Assembly: GCA_963839745.1 (NCBI GenBank)
Contig: CAWIWC010000005.1
Location: 310,001-374,000 of the forward strand
From: JAIBJN01 sp963839745
GTDB taxonomy: Bacteria; Actinomycetota; Thermoleophilia; Gaiellales; Gaiellaceae
Reading direction: 5' to 3'
DNA length: 64,000 bases
Both the position numbers and the translations under genes were made by a program. Of the stretch, positions 17,297 through 27,834 are shown piece after piece (position 1 is the stretch's first letter; each line of letters starts with the position of its first letter). The notes under the pieces were generated by a model. That model was not told where the DNA came from, made no database searches, and was given only the letters and a program-made list of their open reading frames with translations.

Positions 17297-18462
17297 CAGA
17301 CGAGCTCGGCGAGGGCGGCCAGGGCGCGGTCGACCTCGTCGGCGGTGTTGTAGTGCACGAGCCCGATGCGCAGGGCGCCGTCCGGGAGGCCGAGCCGCTG
17401 CATCACCTCGTAGGCGTAGTAGTCGCCCCACCAGGCGGCGATGTCCCGCTCGGCCAGGCGCGCCGAGGCCTCCTCCGGGGTGAGGCCGGGCACTGTGAGT
17501 GCGAAGGTCGGGACGCGACCATCCATCGCGGGCAGGCCGTGGAGCCTGATGCCCTCCGGAAGGCCGGTGAGGAAGCGCTCGCCCAGCTCGCGCTCGTGGG
17601 CGGTGATCGCCTCCCAGCCCAGCGACTCGATGTAGGCGACGGCCGCGCAGAAACCGGAGAGAGACTCGTGCGGGAGCGTCCCGGTCTCGAAGCGCGCGCC
17701 GATCGGCTCGTTCGGGGCGGGCCGCACCTTGTAGGGGCGCCAGTGCTCGATCAGCTCCCGGCGGCCGTAGAAGAGCCCGAGATGGGGCCCGAAGAACTTG
17801 TAGGGCGAGCAGAGGAGGATGTCGGCGTCCACGGCGCGGACGTCGATCGGCCCATGCGGGCCAAAGTGGACGGCGTCGACCCACGCGAGCGCGCCGGCCT
17901 CGTGCGCCAGGTCGACGATCCGGCGTACGTCCGTGACCGTCCCCACCGCGTTGGAGGCCCACGGGAAGGCGACGACCCGCGTCCGGTCGCCGAGCTGCCG
18001 CTGCAGGTCGTCCAGGTCGAGCGTCGCGTCCTCGTCGCGGATGTCGACGAAGCGGACGACGAGGCCGAGGTCGTGCGCGAGCTCGAGCCAGGGCGAGATG
18101 TTCCCGTCATGGTCGAGCCGTGTGACGAGGACCTCGTCGCCGGCCTTCAGCTCGCGGCCGAGCGTGCGCGTGAGCGCGAAGTTCAGCGTGGTCATGTTCT
18201 GGCCGAAGCCGACCTCGTCCGCCTCGCAGCCGAGAAAGCGCGCCGCGACATGGTGCGCCGTGACGATCAGCGCATCGCTGCGCACGCTCGTCTCGAACGG
18301 CCCGCCGAGGTTCGCGTTCGACTCCCGTAGGTAGGACGCCATCGCCTCGATGACCGAGTCCGGCGTCTGCGTGCCGCCCGGCGCATCCAGGAACGCCAGC
18401 GGACGATCGAGCGCGGAGAAGCGCGCGCGCACGGCCGCCACGTCGAGGGCTACGGCGCTCAT
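17296..18462 (-). CDS. Class V aminotransferase, cysteine-desulfurase-like
   Basis: This 388-residue fold-type I PLP enzyme has GFGQNMTTLNFAL, AWVDAVHFGPHGPIDV and the PLP-lysine segment LLCSPYKFFGPHLGLF. It is of the cysteine-desulfurase-like class V group, but I see no catalytic cysteine loop of the IscS type, so desulfurase activity is not assured. It overlaps the epimerase gene as ATGA. Its place with an epimerase, an OsmC protein and a semialdehyde dehydrogenase does not define a pathway. Confidence 0.82.
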   Translation of the reverse strand: MSAVALDVAAVRARFSALDRPLAFLDAPGGTQTPDSVIEAMASYLRESNANLGGPFETSVRSDALIVTAHHVAARFLGCEADEVGFGQNMTTLNFALTRTLGRELKAGDEVLVTRLDHDGNISPWLELAHDLGLVVRFVDIRDEDATLDLDDLQRQLGDRTRVVAFPWASNAVGTVTDVRRIVDLAHEAGALAWVDAVHFGPHGPIDVRAVDADILLCSPYKFFGPHLGLFYGRRELIEHWRPYKVRPAPNEPIGARFETGTLPHESLSGFCAAVAYIESLGWEAITAHERELGERFLTGLPEGIRLHGLPAMDGRVPTFALTVPGLTPEEASARLAERDIAAWWGDYYAYEVMQRLGLPDGALRIGLVHYNTADEVDRALAALAELV

Positions 18463-19436
18463 CGCTGGAGGAGCTCCCGCTCTCGGGTCTCTTCCAGGCC
18501 CGCTTGGGGAAAGGTCTCGGCCTGCTCCAGCGTGTCGCGGATCGTCTGCGCGAGGGGCCTGAACCGAAGCCCCGAACCGACGGCCTTGCTCACGTCCACC
18601 GCCAGGAAGTTGGCCACCTCGGGATTCCCGCCCGGCGCCACCCAGAGGGGCAGGTCGCTCCAGGCCTCCACGCCGTTCTCGACCAGGTAGTCCTCGTCGA
18701 CCCAGACGAGCCGGGCGCCGCTCCCGGTCTCCTCGACGATCGCCTCGAGCACTCCCTCCATGGTCAGCGGCCGTTCCGGCCCGGTCGCGTTGAAGACGCC
18801 CGACTCGCCCTTCTCGGCCATGTCCAGCAGCCAGTCGGCCAGATCGCGGGCGTGGATCAGCTGCACCGGCTGGTCGCGCGGCTCCGGCGCGAGCACGTCG
18901 CCGCCGCGCGCGATTCGGTGCACCCAGTACGTGAAGCGCCCGCTCATGTCGTACGGGCCGACGATCAATCCTGCCCGGGCGGAGAGCGAGCGGCCCGGGA
19001 GGGCACGCTCGAGCTCGCGCTCGCAGAGGACCTTCAGGCCGCCGTATACCTCCGCGCTCGTGATCTCCTCGGTGGTCTCGTCTTCGAGCGCATGCACCGG
19101 CGAGGACTCGTTCGTGCCGGGGAGCGTCGTGTCCGAGTAGACGGAGCAGCTCGACACGAACGTGTAGTGCCCGACGCGGTCGGCGAGCAGCATCGCCGCG
19201 TCGCGCACCCAGCGCGGCACGCGCGCCGACGTGTCGACGACGGCGTCCCAGCTCCCCTCTCGAAGGCTCGCCAGGTCGCCGGCGGCGCGATCGCCGTGCA
19301 GTGTCTCGACGTCCGGGTAGAGGTCGGGCGCGGTCTGCCCGCGGTTGAAGAGCGTCACCTCGTGGCCGCGCGCCTGGGCGCTCTCGACCAGGTGTCGCCC
19401 GACGAAGAGCGTCCCGCCGAGGATGAGGATCCTCAC
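18459..19436 (-). CDS. NAD-dependent epimerase/dehydratase
   Basis: This 325-residue short-chain-type protein starts directly with the NAD-binding strand and the glycine motif (VRILILGGTLFVGRHLVESA). It continues with VTLFNRGQ and has a C-terminal substrate domain. The canonical YxxxK is seen as YGGLK in SAEVYGGLKVLCE. It is close to atypical extended SDRs that act on sugars or as reductases; the substrate is unknown. GTG 19436 overlaps the OsmC stop as GTGA. Confidence 0.83.
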   Translation of the reverse strand: MRILILGGTLFVGRHLVESAQARGHEVTLFNRGQTAPDLYPDVETLHGDRAAGDLASLREGSWDAVVDTSARVPRWVRDAAMLLADRVGHYTFVSSCSVYSDTTLPGTNESSPVHALEDETTEEITSAEVYGGLKVLCERELERALPGRSLSARAGLIVGPYDMSGRFTYWVHRIARGGDVLAPEPRDQPVQLIHARDLADWLLDMAEKGESGVFNATGPERPLTMEGVLEAIVEETGSGARLVWVDEDYLVENGVEAWSDLPLWVAPGGNPEVANFLAVDVSKAVGSGLRFRPLAQTIRDTLEQAETFPQAGLEETRERELLQR

Positions 19437-19840
19437 CGGATCAGCTCCCCGTTCACGCGCCACTCGTAGCGCGGCGACAGCTTCAGGGAGGCGCCGACGA
19501 AGCAGTCGCGCTCGGCGAGGTCGAGCAGCTCGACGAGCGCGTCCCCCTCCGGGAGCGGGTCGAGCTCGACATCGAGGCCGCATTCGATCTCGACGAACGC
19601 GTAGCGACCGTCTTCCTCGCGCTTGCCGACGACCCCCTCGGCGGCCGCGCCTCCGCGGACGGAGACGCTGGCGCGCTCAGCGTGGAAGCGCAGGCTCTTG
19701 AGCGTGCAGCGCATGAGCCCAGCGAGGACGAGGTGCTCTGGCGTCCAGGGCTCGCCCGGTATGAGCGGCGCCTCCCCGCCCGCAAGCAGGCATCCCTCGG
19801 CGTCGAGGCTCGCCGCGTACTCGAACTGCTTGGCCGCCAC
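19433..19840 (-). CDS. OsmC/Ohr-type peroxide-reducing protein
   Basis: This 135-residue OsmC-fold protein has the two expected cysteines, in GLMRCTLKSLRFHAE and LAERDCFVGASLKLSPRYEW. Family members reduce organic hydroperoxides with a thiol pair. GTG 19840 is only 3 bp after the MmsA stop, so this gene depends on the upstream transcript. Confidence 0.85.
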   Translation of the reverse strand: MAAKQFEYAASLDAEGCLLAGGEAPLIPGEPWTPEHLVLAGLMRCTLKSLRFHAERASVSVRGGAAAEGVVGKREEDGRYAFVEIECGLDVELDPLPEGDALVELLDLAERDCFVGASLKLSPRYEWRVNGELIR

Positions 19841-19843
19841 CCG

Positions 19844-21319
<1,476 letters not shown>

Positions 21320-21355
21320 CTCTGCCTCCTGGTTGCTCGACCGTAGAGTATCGCC

Positions 21356-21877
21356 GTGGCAGCGCAGGCGGTCTCTGCCGTACCCGACATCCTCGCGCCC
21401 GGCCTGCGCTGCGTGTTCTGCGGCATCAACCCCGGTCGGCGCTCGTCGGCGGCCGGCTCCCACTTCGCCAATCCGCGCAACGACTTCTGGCGACTGCTCG
21501 CGGACGCAGGCCTGACGCCGCGCCTGCTCGATCCGAGTGAGCAGTGGGACCTGCTCGGGCTCGGCTACGGCCTCACGAACGCCGCCTACCGGACGACGAA
21601 GGGCTCGAGCGACCTGCGCCGCGGCGACTTCGCCGGCTCCGCCAAGCGCCTGGAGCGCTTGGCTGCGGAGCTCGAGCCCGGCACGGTCGCCTTCGTCGGC
21701 AAGTCGTCCTACCAGGGCGCCTTCGGCGTCCCGCGCAGCGAGCTCGGCCTGCAGGAGCGGGCGCTGGGCGCGACGACCCTGTTCGTGCTGCCCTCCACGT
21801 CACCGGCGAATGCGGCTGTGCCGTACGACGAGCGGCTCGCCTGGTTCACGCGACTGGCCGAGCACCTCGGCCGCTGA
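21356..21877 (+). CDS. mug: G/U mismatch-specific DNA glycosylase (Mug/TDG)
   Basis: This 173-residue protein has the Mug motif GINPG in LRCVFCGINPGRRSSAAG and the following HFANPRNDFWRLL. It also has the second motif LPSTSPANAA, which corresponds to the intercalation region. It removes uracil or thymine opposite guanine, a useful activity in GC-rich DNA. GTG 21356 is the start. The gene is monocistronic and divergent from mmsA, with 36 bp between the starts. Confidence 0.9.
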   Translation: MAAQAVSAVPDILAPGLRCVFCGINPGRRSSAAGSHFANPRNDFWRLLADAGLTPRLLDPSEQWDLLGLGYGLTNAAYRTTKGSSDLRRGDFAGSAKRLERLAAELEPGTVAFVGKSSYQGAFGVPRSELGLQERALGATTLFVLPSTSPANAAVPYDERLAWFTRLAEHLGR

Positions 21878-21993
21878 CACTTTCGCCGCGCTTCGCGCGC
21901 GTTCTTTCACATTGCGCGCGCCACGCGCGCGCTTCTCGTGGCTACGCTCGAAAGCGGGTGGTGGGATGGGGTGCCCCGGTTAATCAAGCGCGC

Positions 21994-22016
21994 GAGGCCT
22001 AGAGGCTCGAGGCCTC
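21994..22016. terminator. Hairpin between mug and nadE
   Basis: GAGGCCT (21994-22000) pairs with AGGCCTC (22010-22016) around a 9-base loop, and touches the nadE stop codon. It is a candidate terminator for nadE or for both convergent genes. There is no clear T run. The preceding 21880-21950 is a stretch of alternating CGCG runs with no gene. Confidence 0.4.
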
Positions 22017-23733
22017 AGTCGCGCCAGCGGTTCGTGATCGGGACGCGGCGGTCGCGGCCGAACGCCTTCGGGCGCAGCTTGACCCCGGGTGGGGCCTGGC
22101 GGCGCTTGTACTCCGCCCGGTCGATCATCGCGAGGGCCCGCTCGACGACGTCGGGGTCGAAGCCGTCGGAGGTCAGCTCCTCGCGCGAGCTGTCCAGCTC
22201 GACGTAGGCCTGGAGCACCTCGTCGAGCTCGGCGTAGGGCGGCAGGGAGTCCTCGTCCTTCTGGTCGGGCCGCAGCTCGGCGCTCGGCGCTCGCTCGAGC
22301 ACGGAGGCCGGAATCAGCTCCCGCCCGGCGCGCTCGTTCAGATGCCGGGAGAGGCGGTAGACATCCGTCTTGTAGACGTCCTTGAGGAGCGCGAAGCCGC
22401 CGGCCATGTCGCCGTAGAGCGTCGCGTACCCCACGGAGAGCTCGCTCTTGTTGCCCGTGGCCAGCGGCAGCCAGCCGAACTTGTTCGAGAGAGCCATCAC
22501 GGTCAGGCCGCGCACGCGCGCCTGGATGTTCTCTTCCGCCACGCCGCGCTCCGTGCCGGCGAACGCCTCCGCAAGCGCGGCGCCCGTCGCCTCGACGACG
22601 GGGTCGATGGGGATCTCGAGGAACCTCGCGCCGAGCGACTCGGCCACGGCCCGCGCGTCGGCTCTCGTCTCCGCGGACGAGAACTGCGACGGCATCGAGA
22701 CGCAGACCACGTGCTCCGGGCCGAGCGCTTCTGCGGCGAGCGCGGCCGTGAGCGCGGAGTCGATCCCGCCGGAGATCCCGAGCACGACATCGGTGAAGCC
22801 GTTCTTCTCCGCGTAGTCGCGGAGGCCGAGCTCGATGGCCAGGCGCATCTCCTCCAGGTCGTCGAGGAGCGGCGCGACCACCGGTGTCACCGACGGCCGC
22901 CCGTCCGCGTCCGCGACGGGAACCTCGATCTCGGGCGGATCGGGGAGCTCGTTCAGCGCGCGGGTGAGCGAACGGCGGCGTGCGTCACGCAGACGCCGAC
23001 CGACCGCGGTCGACGCGTCGACGTCGACCACGAGCAGCGCCTCCTCGAAGGCCGGGCCGCGCGCCACCACGTCGCCGTTCTCGTCGAGCACGAGACTCTG
23101 CCCGTCGAAGATCAGCTCGTCCTGCGCGCCGACGGCGTTGAGATAGACGATCCAGCAGGAGTTGTCCCGCGCGCGCGTCGCCAGCATCTGCTCGCGCTCG
23201 GCGCCCTTGCCCACGTGGAAGGGCGAGGCCGAGATGTTCGCGATCACGTGCGCGCCCGCGAGGGCGAGGTCGGTGGCGGGCGGGCCTGGCTGCCAGATGT
23301 CCTCGCACACGGTCGGGCCGACGAGGGTCTCGCCGCAACGCAGGAGCATGAGGTCGCGGCCCGGCTGGAAGTACCGGTCCTCGTCGAAGACCCCGTAGTT
23401 GGGGAGGAAGTGCTTCTCGTAGACGGCCTTCAGCTCGCCGTCGACGATCACCGCGCAGGCGTTGAAGAGGTCGCGGTCGAGGTGCGGGAAGCCGACGAGC
23501 GCGGAGATCCCCGTTGCCGAAGCCGCGATCTCGTCCAGCGTCTGCCTGGCGGCCCGGAGGAAGCTGGGCCGCAGGAGCAGGTCCTCCGGCGGATAGCCGG
23601 TGACTGCGAGCTCGGGGAAGAGAACGAGGTCGGCGCCGGCGGCACGCGCCTCGTCGAGGCGGGCGAGGATCCGGTCGCGGTTGCCGTCGAGGTCACCGAC
23701 GACGGTGTCGATCTGGGCGAGCGCGAGGCGCAT
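22015..23733 (-). CDS. nadE: Glutamine-dependent NAD+ synthetase
   Basis: This 572-residue two-domain enzyme has an N-terminal nitrilase-type glutaminase domain (about 1-260). The triad lies in LVLFPELAVTGYPPEDLL (Glu), YEKHFLPNYGVFDE (Lys) and VGPTVCEDIWQPG (Cys). The C-terminal ATP pyrophosphatase domain has the P-loop GISGGIDSAL and LATGNKSELSVGYATLYGDM. It makes NAD+ from deamido-NAD+, glutamine and ATP. The length matches the family. The start ATG 23733 lies 43 bp after the small membrane protein gene. Confidence 0.96.
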   Translation of the reverse strand: MRLALAQIDTVVGDLDGNRDRILARLDEARAAGADLVLFPELAVTGYPPEDLLLRPSFLRAARQTLDEIAASATGISALVGFPHLDRDLFNACAVIVDGELKAVYEKHFLPNYGVFDEDRYFQPGRDLMLLRCGETLVGPTVCEDIWQPGPPATDLALAGAHVIANISASPFHVGKGAEREQMLATRARDNSCWIVYLNAVGAQDELIFDGQSLVLDENGDVVARGPAFEEALLVVDVDASTAVGRRLRDARRRSLTRALNELPDPPEIEVPVADADGRPSVTPVVAPLLDDLEEMRLAIELGLRDYAEKNGFTDVVLGISGGIDSALTAALAAEALGPEHVVCVSMPSQFSSAETRADARAVAESLGARFLEIPIDPVVEATGAALAEAFAGTERGVAEENIQARVRGLTVMALSNKFGWLPLATGNKSELSVGYATLYGDMAGGFALLKDVYKTDVYRLSRHLNERAGRELIPASVLERAPSAELRPDQKDEDSLPPYAELDEVLQAYVELDSSREELTSDGFDPDVVERALAMIDRAEYKRRQAPPGVKLRPKAFGRDRRVPITNRWRD

Positions 23734-23750
23734 TCGCCTCTAGTGTAGCC

Positions 23751-23773
23751 GTTTTCGCCTACAGGGCGAAAAC
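23751..23773. terminator. Hairpin upstream of nadE
   Basis: GTTTTCGCC (23751-23759) pairs with GGCGAAAAC (23765-23773) around a 5-base loop, between the small membrane gene stop and the nadE start. A 9-bp stem with four A-T pairs at its base could end transcription in either direction or act as an operator. It implies that nadE may have its own promoter. Confidence 0.45.
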
Positions 23774-23776
23774 CAC

Positions 23777-24164
23777 TTAGTCCCGCCGCTCCTCCATGAA
23801 CTTCCGCAGCCCGAGGAACGGCAGGATGAACGCCGCCAAGAGAGCGGCGAGCCAGACGATCACCGTCGCCGCGATCCAGGTCCCGGCGCCTTCGATCGTG
23901 AGGCCGTCGGACAGCACGTCGGCGAGCGATGAGCGCGATGAGCGTGGCGAGCACCGCGGATCCCACGAAAGCCAGCCCCCTTCGGCGCCGCATCTGCATG
24001 AGCAGGAACGGGTGGAGCAGTGCGAAGACGACCGTGAAGATCGCGACCGCCACGAAGAAGGCCGCGCCGTTCAGGTGCACGCCGTCGAGGAGCGCTGCGG
24101 CCACGATCAGGCCGATCGCGTTGGCGGCGGCCGCCACTGCGATGCGCACGAGCAGGCGGATCAC
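23777..24164 (-). CDS. Phage-holin-4_2/superfamily IV-like membrane protein, frameshifted
   Basis: This small protein of about 128 residues with four membrane segments starts MIRLLVRIAVAAAANAIGLI and has VHLNGAAFFVAVAIFTVVFA. After one extra base near 23925 it continues as ADVLSDGLTIEGAGTWIAA and ends GLRKFMEERRD. Both halves match the PF04020-type layout, so I join them. The family is common on chromosomes and does not imply a prophage. It starts 9 bp after the class V aminotransferase stop. Sequence error is the simplest reason for the shift. Confidence 0.65.
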
Positions 24165-24173
24165 GCCGGCACC

Positions 24174-25212
24174 CTACTCGACCGCCCCGACGGCTGAGGC
24201 TGCGAGCTCGACGTCGTCCTCGTCGTTGTAGAGGTGGAAGGAGAGGCGGACCGACCCTGCCCGGACGGCGCAGGCGATGCCCGCCTCCTGCAGGTTGGCG
24301 GCGGCTCCCTCGGCGTCGGCGACGCGGAAGCGCACGATCGGCGACTCCGGCTCGGGCAGGCCGAGCTTCTCGGTCAGCGAGCGGGCGAGGGCGAGGTTGT
24401 GCTCGGCGATGCGGTCGTTCCCGAGGGAGACGAGCAGCTCGAGGCTCTTTCGTGCTCCGGCCGCCGAGAGCCACGGGCACCGAGACGTCGAGGCGGCGCG
24501 CCTCGTCCGGCATCTCGGGCATCCCGTAGTAGTCCTCGTACGGATCGACGCGTGCCTTCCAGCCCGCCGTCCACGGCCCGACCTCGTCCCGGCGCTCGGG
24601 GCTGACATAGAGGAACCCGAGCCCGCGCGGGCAGAGCATCCACTTGTATCCGTGCGCGACGAGGTAGTCGACCCCGGTGAGGTCGATCGGGAACGTGGCG
24701 ACGGCCTGCGTCGCGTCCAGGCAGATGCGGGCGCCCGTCGCGCGCAGGGCGTCCAGGTCGGCCACGCGCCCGTCAGCCGACTGGACAAGACTGACGCAGA
24801 CGACGGCGGTGCGCTCGTCCACCGCGTCGGCGAGCTCTTCCAGCGGGACGAGCCGGAGCTCCACTCCCCGCGGCTCCAGCGCCTGCCAGGGGAGCAGGGC
24901 CGAGGTGAAGTCGCGCTCGTAGAGGACCACGTTCGAGCCGGCCTCGACCGGAAGGCTCGCAGCGACGAGCCCGACGCCGACGGAGACGGCCGGCATCAGC
25001 GCGACGTCCTCGGCGCGGGCGCCCACGAGGTCGGCGAAGAGCTCGCGGCAGGCCTCCCCGTCCTCCTCCCAGTCACGCCAGCGCTGCCGGTTTCGCCAGC
25101 CCTCGTGCGCCGCGTTCAGCGCGTCGAGCGTGGAGCGCGGCGGAAGCCCGTACGTCGCGCTGTCCAGATAGCCGCGGGTGGGCGTGCCCTCGTACTCAGA
25201 CGGCGCGAGCAA
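24174..25212 (-). CDS. Class V aminotransferase (selenocysteine lyase/IscS-like), frameshifted
   Basis: The product is about 345 residues. The first part has SATYGLPPRSTLDALN, ICLDATQAVATFPIDL and the PLP lysine in YLVAHGYKWMLCPRGLGFLY. After an extra base near 24475 (GTGCCCGTGG for an expected GTGCCGTGG) it continues as SAAGARKSLELLVSLGNDRI to a natural C-terminus. TTG 25212, preceded by GGAGG and overlapping the acyl-CoA synthetase stop, is the only usable start. A remnant of a related C-terminus is found at 52029. Confidence 0.72.
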
Positions 25213-27088
25213 TGTCCTCCAGAGACTCGGGGTTCTCGACGGATGAGAGGTCGCCGGGGTCCTGGCCGAGCGCTCTGGCCCGAACCGCGCGCCGGACGAT
25301 CTTCGCACTCCGCGTCTTCGGGAGAGCGGGGACAAACACGACGCGGTCGGGCCGGAAGGCCTTGCCGAGCTCTGCGGCCGCGCGCTCGGCCACCTCGGCG
25401 GCGAGCTCCTCCGAGGGCTCGAAGCCCGGCGAGGCGACGCAGAAGATCCAGGCGACCTCGCCCTTCACCTCGTGCGGGACGCCGACCGCCGCGGCCTCGG
25501 CGACCGCGGGGTGGGCGACGGCGGCGGACTCGAGCTCGGCCGGCCCGATGCGCTTGCCCGCGATGTTGAGCGTGTCGTCGGAGCGCCCGTGCAGGAACCA
25601 GTAGCCGTCCGCGTCCACCGACGCCCAGTCGCCGTGCACCCAGACGCCGGGGAAGCGGCGCCAGTACGTGTCGAGGTAGCGCTCGGGGTCGCGCCAGAAG
25701 CCGCGCGTCATGCCGGGAAACGGCCGCTTGCACACGAGCTCGCCCACCTCGCCCGAGTCGACGAGGGAATGCCCCTCGGCGTCGACGACGTCCATCGCCA
25801 TCCCCATGGCGGGGCCGCCGAGCGAGCACTCCTTGATCGGGATCGCCGGCGTGGGCGAGAGGAAGCACGCGCCGATCTCGGTCCCGCCCGAGCAGTTGAT
25901 GATCGGGCAGCGCCCGCCTCCGACCTTCTCGGAGAGCCAGCGGTATGGATCCGGGTTCCAGGGCTCGCCCGTCGTGACCATGACCCGGAGGGAGGAGAGG
26001 TCGGCCGTCGGGTCGCCGTGGGGAATGAGCGCCCGCACGAGCGTCGGCGAGAGGCCGAGGATCGAGACGCGCTCGGACTCGACCAGGCGCCAGAGCCGGT
26101 CGGCCGGCTTGTCCGGCGCGCCCTCGGCGAAGACGATCCTGCAGCCGAGCGCTCCCGCGCCCACCACCGTCCACGGCCCCATGATCCAGCCCATGTCCGT
26201 GGCGAAGTGGAGGACGTCGTCGGGGTGCGCGTCCGCCTGGTAGGCGACCTCGCGGGCGATGGAGACGAGGAAGCCGCCCTGGACGTGCACGACGCCCTTC
26301 GGCTTGCCGGTCGTGCCCGAGGTGTAGGTGAGGAGGTACGGGTGCTCCGAGCCCACCTCGAGCGGCGGCAGCTCGCCGGGGCTGTCCTCGACGATCGCGC
26401 CCCAGCCCGAATCGCGTTCCCAGGTGACGATGTGCTCGACCGACGGCGCCTGCTCGACCGCCTCCTCGACGGTCTCGCGCATCGGCAGCCGGTGCCCGCG
26501 GCGCAGCGAGTAGTCCGCGGTGATCACGACCTTGGCCTCCGAGTCCTGCAGCCGCTGCGTCACGGCCGGCGCGGCGAAGCCGGAGAAGAGCGGCATCTGG
26601 ATCGCGCCGATGTGCGCGCACGCGTGCGAGGCCACCGCAACCTCGGGGCACATGGGCAGGTAGATGGCGACCCGGTCGCCGGGCTCGACCCCGAGTCGCA
26701 CGAGGCCCTCCGCGAGCCGCGTCACGTCCCGGGAGAGCTCCGCGAAGGTCAGCTCGCGCCGCGTCCCGTCCTCGCCTGCGAAGACGGCGCCGACTCGGTC
26801 GGGCGTCCGCTCCGCCCAGCGGTGGACGCAGTTGCGGGCGATGGAGACGGTGCTGCCTGGGAACCACGTCGTCCACTCGGGCCCGCGCGAGTCGTCGTAG
26901 ACGCGGTCCCAGGGGGTTGAGAATTCGAGGCCGGTGTCCTCGATCAGCGCGGGCCAGAACCACTCGGGGTCGTCCTGCGAGCGCCGGACGAGCTCCCAGT
27001 AGTCGTCGATCCCGTGCCTCCGCATCAGGCGGACGACGTTCGCGCGCTCGAGCGCCTCCTCGTCCGGTGTCCACACGACCTCCGCCAC
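25196..27088 (-). CDS. AMP-forming acyl-CoA synthetase (acetyl/propionyl/acetoacetyl-CoA synthetase-like)
   Basis: This 630-residue ANL-family enzyme has YTSGTTGKPKGVVHVQGG (ATP loop), SGGTEIGACF, HGDWASVDADGYWFLHGRSDD and the C-terminal catalytic lysine in LPKTRSAKIVRRAVR. The length and the ACAS-N-like start (VVWTPDEEALERANVVRLMR) place it among short-chain acyl-CoA synthetases. GTG 27088 is chosen over an upstream ATG at 27178, which lies inside the promoter of the divergent tetR gene. It is the first gene of the run leading to nadE. Confidence 0.88.
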   Translation of the reverse strand: MAEVVWTPDEEALERANVVRLMRRHGIDDYWELVRRSQDDPEWFWPALIEDTGLEFSTPWDRVYDDSRGPEWTTWFPGSTVSIARNCVHRWAERTPDRVGAVFAGEDGTRRELTFAELSRDVTRLAEGLVRLGVEPGDRVAIYLPMCPEVAVASHACAHIGAIQMPLFSGFAAPAVTQRLQDSEAKVVITADYSLRRGHRLPMRETVEEAVEQAPSVEHIVTWERDSGWGAIVEDSPGELPPLEVGSEHPYLLTYTSGTTGKPKGVVHVQGGFLVSIAREVAYQADAHPDDVLHFATDMGWIMGPWTVVGAGALGCRIVFAEGAPDKPADRLWRLVESERVSILGLSPTLVRALIPHGDPTADLSSLRVMVTTGEPWNPDPYRWLSEKVGGGRCPIINCSGGTEIGACFLSPTPAIPIKECSLGGPAMGMAMDVVDAEGHSLVDSGEVGELVCKRPFPGMTRGFWRDPERYLDTYWRRFPGVWVHGDWASVDADGYWFLHGRSDDTLNIAGKRIGPAELESAAVAHPAVAEAAAVGVPHEVKGEVAWIFCVASPGFEPSEELAAEVAERAAAELGKAFRPDRVVFVPALPKTRSAKIVRRAVRARALGQDPGDLSSVENPESLEDIARAV

Positions 27089-27135
27089 AGCGCCGCCAAG
27101 TCTACGGAGCGGCCCAGGCCGGAAACGGGTCCTGC

Positions 27136-27182
27136 TTGACAGTGAGTGAACGCTCACCCATAATGAGCGAGCGCTCACTCAT
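27136..27182 (+). promoter_or_regulatory. Promoter with two TetR-type operators
   Basis: TTGACA (27136-27141) and CATAAT (27159-27164) are 17 bp apart. The operator GTGAGTGAACGCTCAC (27142-27157) fills the spacer. A second one, ATGAGCGAGCGCTCACTCAT (27163-27182), covers the -10 and the start codon with one mismatched pair. The likely transcription start is about 27171, leaving around ten untranslated bases. Autorepression of the tetR-MFS operon is the natural reading. Confidence 0.85.
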
Positions 27183-27834
27183 GGTGGAGACGGTCGAGAT
27201 CAAGCCCACGCTGCGCCGCCGGATCATCGAGGCGGCCGACACGCTCATCCGGGAGCACGGCATCGCCGGCGCGACGACGCGCGAGATCGCCCGCGCAGCT
27301 GGATGCGCCGAGGGTTCGATCTACGTCCACTTCGAGGACAAGATCGACCTCGTCATCGCGGTCATCGTCGAGCGCGAGCCGTACTTCGCCGACCTGCTCG
27401 AGCTGCCCTCGAAGGCCGGCGAGGAGACGGTCGAGGCCAACCTCGTTCCCTGGGTCGAGGAGCTGCTCAAGCTCCTGCTCGACAACCAGCCGATCTTCTA
27501 CGCGCTCATGGGCGACCGGAGCGTCTTCGCGCGCTTCAAGGAGCGCCTGCGCGAGCGCGAGACCGGCCCCGTCGCCATCTTCAGGACCGCATCGTCGTAC
27601 ATCGGCGCCGAGCAGGAGCTCGGGCGCATCGACGAGCGCGCGCACCCCGACGTCGTCGCGTCGATCCTCATCGGCGCCTGCCGCGACCAGGTGCTCACGC
27701 ACGCGCTGGCGGGCAAGGAGCCCGCCGACCCCGCGCTGTTCGCGCGCGAGCTCGTCCACACCATCGTCTTCGGCCTCGCGCCCGCAGCGGCGCGCGGCCA
27801 GTCGACCCCGAACGTCGAGGAGGAACCGTCGTGA
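27181..27834 (+). CDS. TetR/AcrR family transcriptional regulator
   Basis: This 217-residue regulator has an N-terminal TetR HTH (RRRIIEAADTLIREHGIAGA, then TTREIARAAGCAEGSIYVHF) and a helical ligand domain. ATG 27181 is selected because the next upstream ATG at 27163 overlaps the -10 element. It ends as GTGA with the transporter gene, so repressor and efflux pump are co-transcribed. The ligand is unknown and is probably a drug or lipid exported by the pump. Confidence 0.93.
   Translation: MVETVEIKPTLRRRIIEAADTLIREHGIAGATTREIARAAGCAEGSIYVHFEDKIDLVIAVIVEREPYFADLLELPSKAGEETVEANLVPWVEELLKLLLDNQPIFYALMGDRSVFARFKERLRERETGPVAIFRTASSYIGAEQELGRIDERAHPDVVASILIGACRDQVLTHALAGKEPADPALFARELVHTIVFGLAPAAARGQSTPNVEEEPS

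Noticed and set aside
23777..24164. Prophage holin
   Set aside because: The PF04020-like family is common on chromosomes and there are no other phage genes nearby.
27163..27834. Upstream ATG start for TetR
   Set aside because: It overlaps the -10 element of the promoter and lies in an operator.
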